From Lithospermum erythrorhizon (lineage: Eukaryota > Streptophyta > Magnoliopsida > Boraginales > Boraginaceae): 64,000 nucleotides of DNA. Under the pieces are notes generated by a model. The model was not told the origin of the DNA. It did no database searches and worked only from the letters and a program-made list of their open reading frames with translations. A program made the translations under genes and the position numbers. Shown piece after piece: positions 46,611 to 59,393 of this stretch (the first letter of the stretch is position 1; every line of letters begins with the position of its first letter). The stretch lies in contig JADFUC010002248.1 of assembly GCA_019722365.1 (NCBI GenBank), positions 124,001 through 188,000 on the forward strand. Reading direction: 5' to 3'.

Positions 46611-48240
46611 AACACAAAAATCAAATAAAATTAGAAACTTAGCACACTAAAATCAAACACATTTACATGAATTAAAAGCCCAATTAAGCGTAAGATCAAG
46701 CATATTTGATTTTAAAAATTAAAGGAGAAGAAAAGCTAGCTATTCTTGACAGAGAGAATGAGGGATGATTGGATGAAGCGAAGGAGTGAGATTAGTCGGA
46801 GGGAGAGGCTGGAATCGGATGCTAGCGCCAATGATAAATGGGGCGGTGAGAAGTGATAACTCAAGAAAAGCACAATTCGGCGGAGGAGGGGAGGTTTTTT
46901 TATATTTAACCCTAAGGATCCGGTTTTTTTGAGTTCTGGAGTGCGGATCAGTTCCGATCTGGATCGAAAGTTGAACTAGGACGGATCGGTTTCGTTTGAG
47001 GATAGTTTCAGGGCCGGTCGGCCAGGTGGGTTCGATTCCTTGGGTCCTTAACATTCTATCGATTGCATGGCTGCTACAATTAGTAGTCGTTATTAAAAGC
47101 CTAAAGATCCAGTGCAAATGAGCCAAGGGATTATGGGACCTAAGATAGAGATTAACTATAATTACAAAATTCTTTATGTTGAAAGTTGAAACATGCTAAT
47201 TGAAAGTCGCATCCTCCCAATTTGAAATGCAAAGCCAGGTAGTAGGGTACTATCCTGATTTTATTATCAATCATTAAACCATAACTATCACAACGGATGA
47301 ACCAAGTTCCATATGCAATCACTTAATGTATTGGTGATATTTGACTAAAACTTATAATAAAGTTTTACCTAATGGAATATTATGGAGTATTATTTTTGCA
47401 GGTTTCAGGAACTTATTCAACGAGTTTTCGATAGATTTTAGGCAATGATTTCTAGGTTCAAGAAGTTTACTATTTGGGATTATACACCACGCATGTTTGT
47501 TTCAACAAACATTTACTTGTCATTGAATTTTTATCTAATAAAATAATATGATGATGCATATATGAAAGGCGAATCTATTTATTTTGCTTAGACCCACAAG
47601 TTAGATAATAATTTTTAAATTTGTAATTTATAATTCATATCATTAATGAAAAATTCATACGCATTATAAGGTTGTGATCCATCAATCCAATATTAAAGCG
47701 TATAACATTTTGTATAATATATAAATATCGGTTTTTCTAATATGTCTGCTGGGGCCGGGTTAAGATGTTAATTAAGGAAAATAATTTATCTGAATTTCAC
47801 GATTTGAGAGCTTTGATGAAAATGTTTGATAAATATATTCGCTTCTTATTTACATTTTCACTTAACTTGTGTCGCTTGGAGCAGAAAAAACTTGAATCTC
47901 AACTCTATCAATTACCAGGGATGGAGTTTTTTAGGGTCAAAGTAGGTCTCGGCCCGATTTTTAAATATTAATTTTATCTTTTAATTTTTTTGAAAAATGT
48001 GATATATTTCAATAAATTTTGTGGCTCTATATATTATTTGGTCGGTAGTGATTTGAAATTTTAATTTTCTTTTATATATTGTAATTAGTTCGACTCCGTC
48101 GCTTGTATTCTGTAGTATGGTCGCAACTACAAATCTCAGTTACAAGATATAAATTATGGATAATGTTATACATAAATTAATGAGCATCGAAATGAATAAT
48201 CCTGTTTGACTAAAGTAATTTCAGTAGGTCAACAAAATTT
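46611..48240. other. Intergenic upstream of KTN80; one outlying copy of its intron repeat
   Basis: No gene recognised. About 47,160-47,300 resembles part of the repeat unit in KTN80 intron 1 (GAAAGTTGAAAC, 'tgctaattgaaag', 'aggtagtagggtact', 'tttattatcaa'), in the same orientation. The minus frame 46,740-47,126 lacks a domain. Confidence 0.45.
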
Positions 48241-48244
48241 TGAC

Positions 48245-48252
48245 TATAAATA
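48245..48252 (+). promoter_or_regulatory. TATA box candidate for KTN80
   Basis: TATAAATA lies 276 bases before the KTN80 start codon and is followed by CT-rich, leader-like sequence. A second TATAAATA at 48,508-48,515 is too close to the ATG to leave a normal leader. Confidence 0.45.
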
Positions 48253-48520
48253 GGTTCCCTCCTTTTTCTCTCAAACAAAAACCCAATTTAGAAATATTTT
48301 ATTTTTCATTTTTCAAAACTAGAAATATTCCACATTTTTCATGAATTTTGAAGAACATATTTATACTTATTAAACTAGAAAATGTACATTTGCAGCTATT
48401 ATATTAAAAAAAATTGCATTTCTTTTACCATTTTTTTGTTTTTATGAAAATTGTTAAGTTAATTTGATTTTTTCCCCATTTTTTTGTATTTTTTATTCAA
48501 ATTTCTGTATAAATACTCAT

Positions 48521-51500
48521 ATGACGACGACCACCAAACGTGCTTATAAGCTACGTATCCTTTTTTTTAAAAAAATTTATTTTATTTAGCATTTTTATTT
48601 TTAATGATGTAATTAATTTGAGCTAATTTAGGATCATGTTGTATATGGTTGGTATGGTTTAGTTGATCTTGTTGAGTATTTTTTTGATGTTATTAATTTA
48701 GTTTGATTAGTTTACATTAATTAAATGAGAAAAGATTAGATTTTTTTAGCATTGATTTTGATTATTAGAGTAAGTTATGATGGAAGTTTGAAAGTTGAAA
48801 CTTGCTACTTGATTTTTTTTTTAAATTAGCAATGAAGAGTACAATAGATAATATTATAAATTACGAATATAAAAATTACTAAGTAAAGACCGTTAGAGTA
48901 ACTGCTACAAATAGAATATATCTCCAACAATATAACCCGAAACGTCTTCGCTCAGATGCCATCAATCTATTGAGCCATCTGCTAATTGATTTTTTATTTT
49001 GTAATTAATTTGAGCTAATTTAGGATAATGTTGTTGAAAATATTGCATATGGTTGGTCTGGTTTAGTTGATCTTGTTGAGTATAGTTCTTGATGTTGGTA
49101 ATTTAGTTTGATTTAGTTTACATTTTTTATATACAAAAAGATTAGATTTTTAGCATTGGTTTTGATTATTAGAGTAATTTATTATGGAAGTTTGAAAGTT
49201 GAAACTTGCTAACTGAAAGCAATGTAGTAAGGTACTATGATCCTGAGTTTATTGTTAACCATCAACTAAGTTAGGGTGATGTAGTATGTGGTTGCTTCGA
49301 TTTAGTTGATCTTATCGAGTATTGTTCTTGATGTTTGTACATTTATTCGAAAAAGATTAGATTTTTAGCCTTGATTTTGAATTTTTGATTATTAGAGTAA
49401 TTTATGATGGATGTTTAAAGGTTGGAACTTGCTAATTTAAAGTACCATCCCCTCAATTTAAAGTGGAAAGCAAGGTAGTAAGGTACGGAGTACTATTTAG
49501 AGTTTATTATCAACCGTTTAAACAGCTACTATCGCTAATTGATCATCTAAGTTAGGATAATGTTGTTGAAAATGTTGTACATGGTTGGTCTGATTTAGTT
49601 GATCTGGTGGTATATTTTTCTTGGTCTTTGTACTTTAGTTTGTTTAGTTTACATTTATTGTACATGAAAAGATTAGGTTTTAGCCTTGATTTTGATTATC
49701 TAGAGGAATTTGTGGCACATTCTTTGAGTGTTAATTGCCTGAAGATTGGGAGGAAGTCGTCGAGGATTCTTGTGACTGGTGGAGAAGATCACAAAGTTAA
49801 TTTATGGTCTATTGGCAAGCCTAATGCCCTACTGGTTAGTTCGTTTCTCTGGTTGGTTTTAACTGTATGAAAATTCACAGAAAGCGTCCACGAGCCTTAT
49901 GTTTTATGCACGATTAGCAATATTTTAGCTGGGTGGCTTATGTGTACTTGCTCATGATGTCGTTTGTGATTTTTTTCTAGAGTTTGCCTGGTCATTCAAG
50001 TGGGATTGATTCAGTAAGCTTCGACTCTTCAGAAGTTTTAGTTGCAGCTGGAGCAGCTAGTGGTACAATCAAAATTTGGGATCTTGAAGAGGCTAAGAGT
50101 ATGTGCATTTCTAGTACTTGTGTTTTATGCACGATTAGCAATATTTTCAAATTTTTTGCTGAATAAATGAGGCTCTAATTTTGTTAAGTTTCTTTCGTCT
50201 TACCTCCCATAACCCAATTAAATCCATGTAGTTGTCCGTACTCTGACTGGTCATCGATCCAATTGTACAACCTTGGACTTCCATCCATTTGGAGAGTTAT
50301 TTGCATCTGGATCATTGGACACGAATTTAAAGATATGGGACATCAGACGAAAAGGGTGTCTTCACACTTACAAGGGGCACACTCGTGGTGTCAGTTCCAT
50401 CAGATTCACCCCAGATGGACGCTGGGTTGTATCTGGTGGGGAGGATCACGCTGTGAAGGTTAGATCAGTTTTCCAATCCTGCTCTCGTTGAGTGGAACTT
50501 GGTCTCAAGAATATTATACAGTAGGTCATGCCAGGTTTCCAGTTATGCTGCAACCATACACCTTTTTTTCTTTATTGATACGACAGTTTAAGATCATATT
50601 ATCTTGTATTTATAACTTGTAGATATCTCACAATGTTCGTCAGGGGCACTACTCATGCTCAATGTTTAATATTACAGTTGTGGGATTTAACTGCCGGAAA
50701 GCTAATGCACGAGTTTAAAGGTCATGAAGGACAAATACAATGTATTGACTTTCATCCGCATGAATTTTTACTGGCAACAGGTGACTCCACCAATTCCTTC
50801 TATAGTTGACATCTAGGTGAAAAATTGGTATTCAAATGGTTTATAGTAGGACGCATATTTCATTTCCAGTTGAGTTAGTTTTAGTGCAGTATAGTATTGT
50901 GATTATGCCCTGAGTATTGTTCCCTTGGTTAATGTTTATTACTTCCTAATACATGCTATTACACCAAAGCTCGTCAGATGTATATATGTCTAAGAAGATG
51001 TATTTTTTTCATGTTCAACTTTAGAGTTGTGTCGTCCGACATGTTTGATACCATGGCGGCATGGCCTGTGTTTGTCAACTTGGAACCTATTAACTAGGGA
51101 AGCAAGTTTTAGAAACCTAAATGACTCCTGGAACAGATGAACTCTCTGTGGGGACAATTCCTGACAGGCGGGTCCTTCTAGGATTGCTAGTATATTTCAT
51201 TGCTAACAACAATTTCTTAGCAATGTGCAGTCACCCTTATATCGTTGATATTGGTTTTATTTACGTATTTGTCGTACTCTCTTACCAGGTTCTGCTGATA
51301 GAACTGTCAAGTTATGGGACCTTGAAACTTTTGAACTTATTGGTTCCTCTGGCCCTGAGGTATTATTTTATCTTTTAAGTTGTGATTATCTCGACTCCTG
51401 ACTTCACAAAAATCATCACGTTGAATCTGTCTTTTCTTCCCATCTGCTATCATTTTGTAAATTGAGTCATCTTCGGAATACTAATTTATTTCATATTAAT

Positions 51501-54500
51501 ATTTATAATCGTTTTGATGGACCTAATTTTTCCTTTGTAGACCTCAGGAGTGAGATGCATGACCTTTAACCCTGATGGCAAAACCCTAATGTGTGGCTTG
51601 TATGAGAGTTTGAAGGTACTCTTCTCTGCAGTGCTGTTTATTGGAGATGTACTTAACAAATTCTGTTTTTTGTCTTATCAAAAGGCATTACATCTTGAAG
51701 GTGGTGTCATGGGAACCAATTCAATGCCACGATTCTGTAGATGTGGGATGGTCTAAGTTGTCAGATCTCAATATTCATGAAGGAAAACTTCTTGGTTGTT
51801 CATATAATCAAAGCTGTGTGGGAGTGTGGGTTGTTGACATTTCGGTGAGTATTGGGCATCAGTTAACATTTATATTTAGGTAAGTTTCGACTTTCGATTC
51901 ATCAGACTGATGCGTGCTTGAATTTTGAGCAGCGCATCGAGCCTTATTCTTTGAGAAGCAACGCTCGATTAAATGGCCACTCAGACCTGAAGACTAATGC
52001 AAACAGTCCATCTGTACTCAGAGAGAATACGACAAAGACTAATCTTGAGAGACTGTCTATCTCCCGAAGTCCAGATGCAATGAAAGAAACTAAATCCACA
52101 GGAAGACTTTCAGCATCCCAGAACCTAGATCTCAAGGAGTCTAAATCTCTGACATGTATGATAGTTGAATATCTATTTTATGAACTTGCTGCTATGCAAC
52201 TATAGTAAGAATCAAGTCCAGTTTAGAAAAAAAATACTTTTTATTTCTTTATTTGTCTGAGTTGGTTTTTGTGTGGTCAGCTTCTGTGAATGCACCTAGT
52301 ACCCCGCAAAGGACAAGTGTCGGTTTTGGTTCAAAAATTACGCAAACAAATTCAGTTGCAACTCCCAGGAAGAACATGCTTAAGGTTCAATCAACCATCA
52401 ATGCTTCACTCTTTAACAGATCAGATGTCTTGCCTGTTATTGTCCCAAGACATGATTCGAGGTCGGAGCAGACAACTGAATCCAGAGAGGACAGAACTGT
52501 GGGAAGAAGAATGCCACTGTCCTTACAATCTATGATGCCCCAGTTTCCAAAGTTTTCGAATGTCAGGGAAGATTCAAATTTACCAATCACATCTACAACA
52601 TTTGAAAAGGAGGTACCAAAGTCCCCTGTCTCAGCTGAATCTGTAGACAAAAGTGAAGTTCCTTCCGTGAAGATTGCCACAGTTGGAACTTGTGTGTCAG
52701 ACAGGAGTGTAAAGGATGACAGGCATTCAGGTTCAGGAAAAATTGAAATTTACGTAAAACCCGATTCAGCTTCCAGATTTCAGCAAGAATGTAAGCCTGA
52801 GAATATAAATTGCTTTTCTTGTTATGCATTCCCATTTTAATTGTCGTTTTTATCTTTTACTTGATTTGCCAACTCCGAAAGGAGTTTTTAAGATAGTCAA
52901 CAGTTTATGAGGTCATAAATATTGCCAAAAAGTTATTTCATCAAATAGGGAACAGGTAGATTTTTTCAAGTGTAGAGTTACATATTTAATCGTTTTTCGA
53001 TTATTGGTCATGAACTCATGATTAAGGAGGGTACATAAAAATAGTAAGAAAATAAATATTGTATGGCAAAAAGGGTGGATCTAAGAGCATGGTATCGATT
53101 TTGCGATGATCGTTCCTAGCACCAACTGAAACAAGAAATGTCAAGATTGGTGTCTTGCTGAATATTTAAAACAACATTCTATAAAATTTCACAAGTTCCC
53201 TTTGTGTCTCTGAATATGTAATATGTGAATACTTATTTCTGAAATAAGTTTTTAAAGGTATCTTCTTCTCCCCTTTCTGCCTCTCTCAACTTGCTTTACA
53301 GATGATACTTTTGGTGGTCATAATCAAATTAGAAAAGCATCTGCTATGGAAGTCCGAAGAGCGGGTATATTTTTTTATTATTTAAATCTGGTAAGGGAGC
53401 TGCTGCAGCTAGATTAATCATTTCAAATTGATATATAGGAAGAATACAAGAACTCCCACGTTTGGAGAGGAGAGAAAGAGTATTTCCTGTTGAAGATCTT
53501 CCTTCCATCAGTATCTCCAAGACAGCACGACCTTCAAGAGACCTTGCTTCAAACCCAGTATGGTTGCTTCCTATTCGCACTCCATTTCACACATTTTCTC
53601 TTCAATATGATGAATGTAGTCCTTTTGTGTTCATAATTAAAACAAAAAATTGGGTCTGACTAGCATATAAGGGAGATTTTCCTCAATGAGAGTTGTCATT
53701 GCCTTTCATCAAATTTACGTTCACTGTATTTCTATCATTTGCACTAGATAGAAAAGAATATATATGAAAAAATGATGTCTTAAAGATGGCAATGTCAACC
53801 ACCATCTTTCCTTGCCCTACTTTTCTTCTGTATTATCCTTTTGTCTCCATGCTTTGGATTTCTACCTGCTAGGTTGTTACCTTTAGTATCATATATACTT
53901 AGTCCAAATCTGTCTATGCTAAAACTGAGGCTCTACTGTAAGGGGTTTGTGGCTGGCAGTGAGGAGGATGCTATCAGTGACATGATGGAACAACATGATC
54001 AATTTATTGGGTCAATGCATTCTCGACTAGCCAAATTACAGGCAAGTTATAATAGTTCTCACTCATATTTAGAGGTATTTTGAGTGCCAGCTCCCATAAT
54101 AATTGAACTTGTGAGACATCATCTTTTTAATCTTTATGAATTATGCATGTGCCTTCAGTAAATGTTAGCTATTAAAGTGAGAATAAGTGATAGATGATCA
54201 TTCAGGTGGCAGAGAAATAGCTCTTTCTACAAAGAATAGGTCACCACAAGATATTGAATGCTTATTCTAGATTTTTCTTTATGATGATGGACATTTCTAT
54301 AAGAAAGAAGATGGTAAAGTGTCAAGCTAGAGATTTTTATCAAGTTCTCTTCAAGTGTTTTATGATTAAAAAATAATACGTATACTTTCTTACAGGCTGT
54401 GCGCAGATACTGGCAGAGGCATGATATCAGAGGGGCTCTCAGTGCGATGGAGAAAATGGCTGACCATGCTGTAAGTACATGCTATCTCCTCATGTTTAGG

Positions 54501-55457
54501 GGAACGTTAATATATTGTTCATATTTCTTGTACGATTTTTTTATTTTTTGCAGTTGACATATCTCCACACACAACTTCATGCAGGTACTTGCTGATGTCC
54601 TTGGCCTTTTGATGGAAAAAATGGATATTGTCACATTAGAGATTTGCACATCTCTCCTGCCACTTCTTGCGGGGCTTCTTGAAAGTGATGTGGATAGGTA
54701 AGATGATAGATCTTTTGACTTTAATGTCCCTCAGGTATAGTATTACCTAAGCAATTAATTAAACCACGAAACGACACCAAAACTTTGTAATACTATACCA
54801 TCTTATATAGCTTATATTGTAATATTTTATATTACACAATGGTATTTAGAGAGATCCATCATTATACATAATAGTTGTCACCTACTTCTAGTACTCTTAC
54901 TTTGCATTCTTCGGGTGATCCGGTGATATCAATTGTGAATGTCATTTGTACATGATATCTGTTGTTCTCTACGCTTATATCCACATGAAAGTGACCTTGT
55001 CTCATTCTACACCTAAACTAACCATTCTTGATAAATAGGCATCTCGATATTTCATTGGTAATGCTGCTCAAGCTTGCCAAAGTATTTGGGCAAGTAATTT
55101 ATTCCTCACTATCAGCACCATCTTCTGTAGGCGTGGATATTGAGGCTGAACAAAGGTTTGAATGGAATTGTTCATTATATTCAGTAGCCTATCCACTATC
55201 CAGTACCCAAATGCAAACCTGACCTTTTTCTTTTCCTCTTCAGGCTTCAACGTTGCAACCTCTGTTTTATTGAGCTTGAGAAAGTGAAGCGGTGTCTACC
55301 TGACCTTTCAAGGTATGCTTTCTTATTTTACATGTATATTTTTTTAGCTAATTCCCCCGCTGAGATCAATTTTTGTGTGTTGACCAGAAGAGGGGGATCT
55401 ATTTCCAAGTCTGCCCAAGAACTGAATCTTGTGCTCCAAGAAGTATCATGTGGATGA
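48521..55457 (+). CDS. KTN80: Katanin p80 WD40 repeat-containing subunit B1 homologue
   Basis: Regulatory subunit that targets the p60 katanin ATPase to microtubule branch points and crossovers for severing. Eighteen exons join in phase to 786 aa: 48,521-48,554; 49,704-49,834; 49,981-50,098; 50,232-50,458; 50,678-50,780; 51,289-51,359; 51,541-51,615; 51,701-51,844; 51,933-52,155; 52,281-52,790; 53,302-53,364; 53,439-53,557; 53,943-54,041; 54,396-54,470; 54,585-54,697; 55,039-55,155; 55,244-55,312; 55,388-55,457. The start [18 protein letters not shown] is typical. The N-terminal ~300 residues are a WD40 propeller ([55 protein letters not shown]). A Ser/Thr-rich linker follows (exons 9-12). 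The C-terminal con80 domain ([18 protein letters not shown] to LVLQEVS) binds p60. Exon 13 ends at a GC donor (CAG|GCAAGT). Exons 11-12 are less conserved, so their borders are least certain. Confidence 0.92.
48600..49703 (+). repeat. Four tandem copies of a ~160-280-bp unit filling KTN80 intron 1
   Basis: Units start near 48,613, 49,008, 49,263 and 49,545. Each has a TTAGG(A/G)T(A/C)ATG-like opening (or GTTAGGGTGATG), 'gttgatctt', 'attagatttttagc' and TTGATTTTGATTAT. The last ends in the true acceptor TATCTAG|AGGAATTTGTGG at 49,703. The earlier units end in TATTAG|AGTAA(G/T)TTATGATGG at about 48,768, 49,172 and 49,395. An unrelated ~180-bp insert separates units 1 and 2 (about 48,830-49,005). 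Confidence 0.75.
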
Positions 55458-56325
55458 GAGTATTGGTAATATACAGATTACTCGAGTACAAGTTTGTTGC
55501 ACCTACATTATGGTATACAAAAGTTCGTTCTGCTACTACGTTGAAGCTCTGTTACCCTTGAGATCATATGTACTTCACAAAACAACTTCCTGAATTGCAG
55601 AAGCAACGGCAACTAATTCATTTATCATAGTTGAAAGTCTCGCCACACAATGTTTGTTCCGTAGAATGATGTAGACAACAGCAGATTTATTGTTAGCTAA
55701 CCTAATCAGTTGTTAATAACCATAGGCTGATTTGAGTGAAGATGTGCTGGGAACCATTGTATATGTATCACTCGCTGTAGTTTTGAACAAGTTGCTACCT
55801 GATAATGCTAATTAGTATGCATTCTTCAAGGCTACTTGTTAAATGTTGTAGCTGAGTTGTTAATGGCAATTCTTATTGTTAGGATTTGGATTTAAATCAT
55901 AGCCGAAAACGGGGTTTTTCAGCTTCTCATTGCTGGTTTGTTGCCTTGTCTGATTGATGAGATGTTATGTACATATCAATACATTCCTAATTTCAAAAGT
56001 GGTTTTCAATTTCAGTTGTGTCAATTGTCCTTGTAAATGAGCACTTGTTCTTTGCTATATTCTTTTTTCATGTTTCATTGGGTTGCGATGAGCCGATGAC
56101 TATCTGAGAATCTGAGATGTGTTATTGAAAGTTTATAGAAACTCTTGCTACCCTGAATCGATATTCGCATAATCTCGTCTTCAAGTTTCACAAAGATTGC
56201 CATAATTTGCTATGTTTAGGTCCAAAAATGAAAAAAAAAGGAAGAAATTAACTCTAAAAATAATGCACAACAAAACAAATAGGGTGCATTGAGTATATAG
56301 CATTCCCTTGATCTATTTAATCCTC
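55458..56325. other. Convergent 3' region between KTN80 and the SIP gene
   Basis: It holds the KTN80 3' UTR and, from the other side, the SIP 3' UTR. No further gene is seen. Confidence 0.6.
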
Positions 56326-57953
56326 TTAAGCTTTCTTGGATTTCCTTCTTCTAGCCATTCCTTTCCTAGACTTCCTAGATGGTGGAAAGATGTAACGGAA
56401 AACCCAAGCAGCCAATGTTGCTCCAACAAAGGGACAGATCCAGTAGACATAGAATTGCTCCCATGTTACATGTTTGTTGCTTATATATGCCCATCCAAAT
56501 GCCTGGAAATGTAAAGAAGACGGCGTTATGCAAACAAACGAACTAGGAAAACATACAAGAGGCACGTTAAAGAGGCAGATGATCTTTTCCGAGCCAAGGC
56601 AAACTACATGCAATTATCAAAGTGAACATTGAAAGGTGCTAATATATACTCACATGGGCAGGATTCATGGAAGGTCCTGTATATTGTGCACCTGTAACAC
56701 ATGATGCAACAATTGACATTGCTACCAACCAATTCTTCACAAGGGGACTCCTAGGACCTCTAAAGAGTATGAAGAGGACAGCGAGGGTGACAACGAATGT
56801 TAGAACACCCTCTGCCATAGCTCCAGTATGCAAATCGACTTTCAACGAAGGCCCTGCCAACTTCAACATGGGTTTGTATTCTGTTGGCATAATCTCTAAA
56901 ATGGCTAGAGCACCACCAACAGCACCAGCAGCCTGTCCCAGACAAATTATTATTATGGTCAATACATATAGCTATTTCAATTGAATGTTAATCTTGCTAG
57001 CATATTCAACTCCAGGCACATAATTCATTGTGCAACTCAATCCACCATTCCACCCAATAAAGATGAGCATTTTATCCCCTGAGATATACCTTTACTCTAG
57101 TATCATACGGAGTAGTAGATTATAACAGACAGGGTTGAGAAAGTATCAACATTGTAAGAAATCATGTAGATGCTAACATGTTCCATGTATTAAATGTGTC
57201 TAGAAATTAAGATTGGCAATAGGAAATAAAATATGTTAAGAATCAAAGTTCCATTCTAAAATCAATTGACGATAAGAGGTCGGCGAGTAATACCTCATCC
57301 TTATGTGATACTGCTCCTATCGCCAGTTAGTTTTGAAATGAAATCCAATGAACTCTTGACATGAACCACCAATCTTAACTTACAAATGTCTCTTTTTACA
57401 TGTCATATGGAGACTTGGAGGAAAATATTTTATTTTCTCTTATATGTAATAAATCTAAATAATTCATTATAATACCTATATCACATCATACAATTGCGAA
57501 CCATACCACCCTCTTATTGTTAGACGAGATTCTCTTTAGACATAGAGACATTGGAATGTGTGGATGACATACAAACTATTTCAAAATTCTATCTTTTTTC
57601 ATGCCATGCAAATTAAAACAAAAAAACAAAACAAAATTATGAATCACCTGTGCAGGGAAACGAACAGCAGCAGAGACAAGAGAATGAGAATTGGATCCAA
57701 CACCAGCAGCATAAAAAGCAGCAGTATCAGTAGGATTAAAACTAGCACCACCCAAAGCATCACCAATGAACCCAAATATGAACAAGAAAGTGAGCACAAC
57801 AAATGCAGTAATCAACAGATTAGTCCCATAATCATCAACACCAAGAATTGAAGCAATGAGTGTTGTAAGAATTCCAAATGTTGAAGCACAAAATACCCAC
57901 ATGAAAGTTATCAATCCATCTGCTGTTGCAGCCTTGATCACACCTAAAGCCAT
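56326..57953 (-). CDS. SIP1: Small basic intrinsic protein, SIP1-type aquaporin
   Basis: A channel protein of the MIP family; plant SIPs sit in the ER membrane and SIP1 members conduct water. Three exons (57,953-57,648; 56,932-56,654; 56,502-56,326) give 253 aa with phase-0 GT-AG junctions. The first half-helix motif is NPT (residues 73-75, GGASFNPTDTAAF) instead of NPA, the SIP1 signature. The second is NPA (192-194, TGPSMNPAHAFGWA). Six hydrophobic segments are visible. The C-terminus is short and strongly basic (SRKSRKGMARRRKSKKA), as in SIPs. An ATG 60 bases further up (58,013) is in frame, but the start at 57,953 (MALGVIKAA) matches the family's length. Confidence 0.92.
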
Positions 57954-58256
57954 GGTTTTTAAGCTTTTTTTAGGGATTTTTTTAGTGTTTTTTTTTTCAA
58001 GAAAGTGATGCATGCATTAGATGAGGATTCATTCAATTTATAAACCCGAAATTATCGTGTTTTTCTCTATTTATTACGAGTGGTACGTATGCAATACTAA
58101 AGTACTACATAACACATATCATAAATACATACCTTCTTTCTCCGACGACCTCTAATACATTTAACTTTTAACTTTTAATAAATGAATTGATCGTGAAATA
58201 TTTTTATATTTATGCTTGTATAACATTTGATGAAAAATATATCAATGGAAATAATT
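57954..58256 (-). promoter_or_regulatory. Upstream region of the SIP gene
   Basis: TTTATAAA on the minus strand at about 58,044-58,037, some 85 bases before the start codon, is the only TATA-like candidate. Nothing else stands out. Confidence 0.3.
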
Positions 58257-58386
58257 TAAAATATATTTTTATTAATATATTTTTCATAAAATATTATAAA
58301 ACACAAACAAAATATCTAATTTCAAAGCTCAACCATAAAGCCAAAAAGCTCAAATGTGACAAACTTTTAGGGACGGAAGGAATACA
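58257..58386. repeat. Stowaway-like MITE end, second copy
   Basis: It parallels 693-824 nearly base for base (ATATATTTTTCATAAAATAT, AAACACAAACAAA, GCCAAAAAG, ATGTGAC), ending TTTTAGGGACGGAAGGAATA. Confidence 0.65.
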
Positions 58387-59393
58387 ATTTATTTTAATCA
58401 ATATTTCATTTTTTCGTATTAAACTTTGTCGATTGATCTTTTTATTTATAGTTATAATAAATATACATTTGATATATTAGTTTTGCCTTTAGAAGTATTT
58501 TCATAATATAATTAATTTTTTTATAATGTAATTATAAAGTAATTGATGTTCAAAATTAATTAATATAGACAAATGATAACAACAATAAAATAGAATTAAG
58601 TAAAAATGTATTACTTTTATGTTTATTCTTGCCGTGTACTTTGAAGGAGTGGATCAAATGGTCCAATTACTTTTAAAAAGAGTTGTCAATGTGTAATCAT
58701 TTTTAGAAAAAAATATCACTTTACATTATATGATTAATTTGTGATAAATTAATACATCATTTATATTAGTGAAAAGGAATTGAATCAGACTTTGGACTAT
58801 TAGATGAGCTTATAATTTAATGTTTGATTTATTAGATGATTTTATAGTTTAATATTCGATTTTTATCTGGATAATTCCAAGATTACTATAGTATGAAAAA
58901 TTATGGCATTTTTATAAATTTGACTTCAAATTTGTTGACATTGCTCAACTCCAAATACTTAGACTACTTATCTGAGAAGAAGAAAATTGTCATAACATTA
59001 ACATCGGACTTCAAATATAGAAGAATCGTTCTGACATTATCATCAACCTATGAATAGAAGTCTAATGCATCTTCATTCAAAAAGTAATGTAGTGGCTCAC
59101 TAGCTCAGAAATGTTGAAAAAAAAAAAAAAGTTCCGAATGTGTGATTTGTGACCATGAATTCTGAGTAGTAAAAGACAGCCTCTTACTTTATAACAAAAT
59201 AAGGCCAACTCATATAAGCAAGAACTCATGCACAAGATTGTTCTTCAAGTGTATATGAATGTAGAACAAAATAGATCATATTACAGAAAATGAACTTGTC
59301 AGACATTGTTGATCGTTCAATATAACCATAAGGGTGTTCTTGTTCATAAACAAATTGCATTCTTGTACCCAAATAAACAAAGAAACCAACTAA
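58387..59393. other. Intergenic / 3' flank of RPL6
   Basis: AT-rich, with no gene seen. The last ~150 bases before 59,394 are probably the RPL6 3' UTR on the minus strand. Confidence 0.5.

Noticed and set aside
47765..47971. Open frame with a coding-like look upstream of KTN80
   Set aside because: No domain, and KTN80 exon 1 with its TATA box lies downstream and explains the gene start.
48840..49000. tRNA or SINE-like piece within KTN80 intron 1 (around TTCGCTCAGATGCC)
   Set aside because: No cloverleaf or A/B box pair could be drawn with confidence.
57558..57851. 97-codon + open frame
   Set aside because: Antisense shadow of SIP exon 1.
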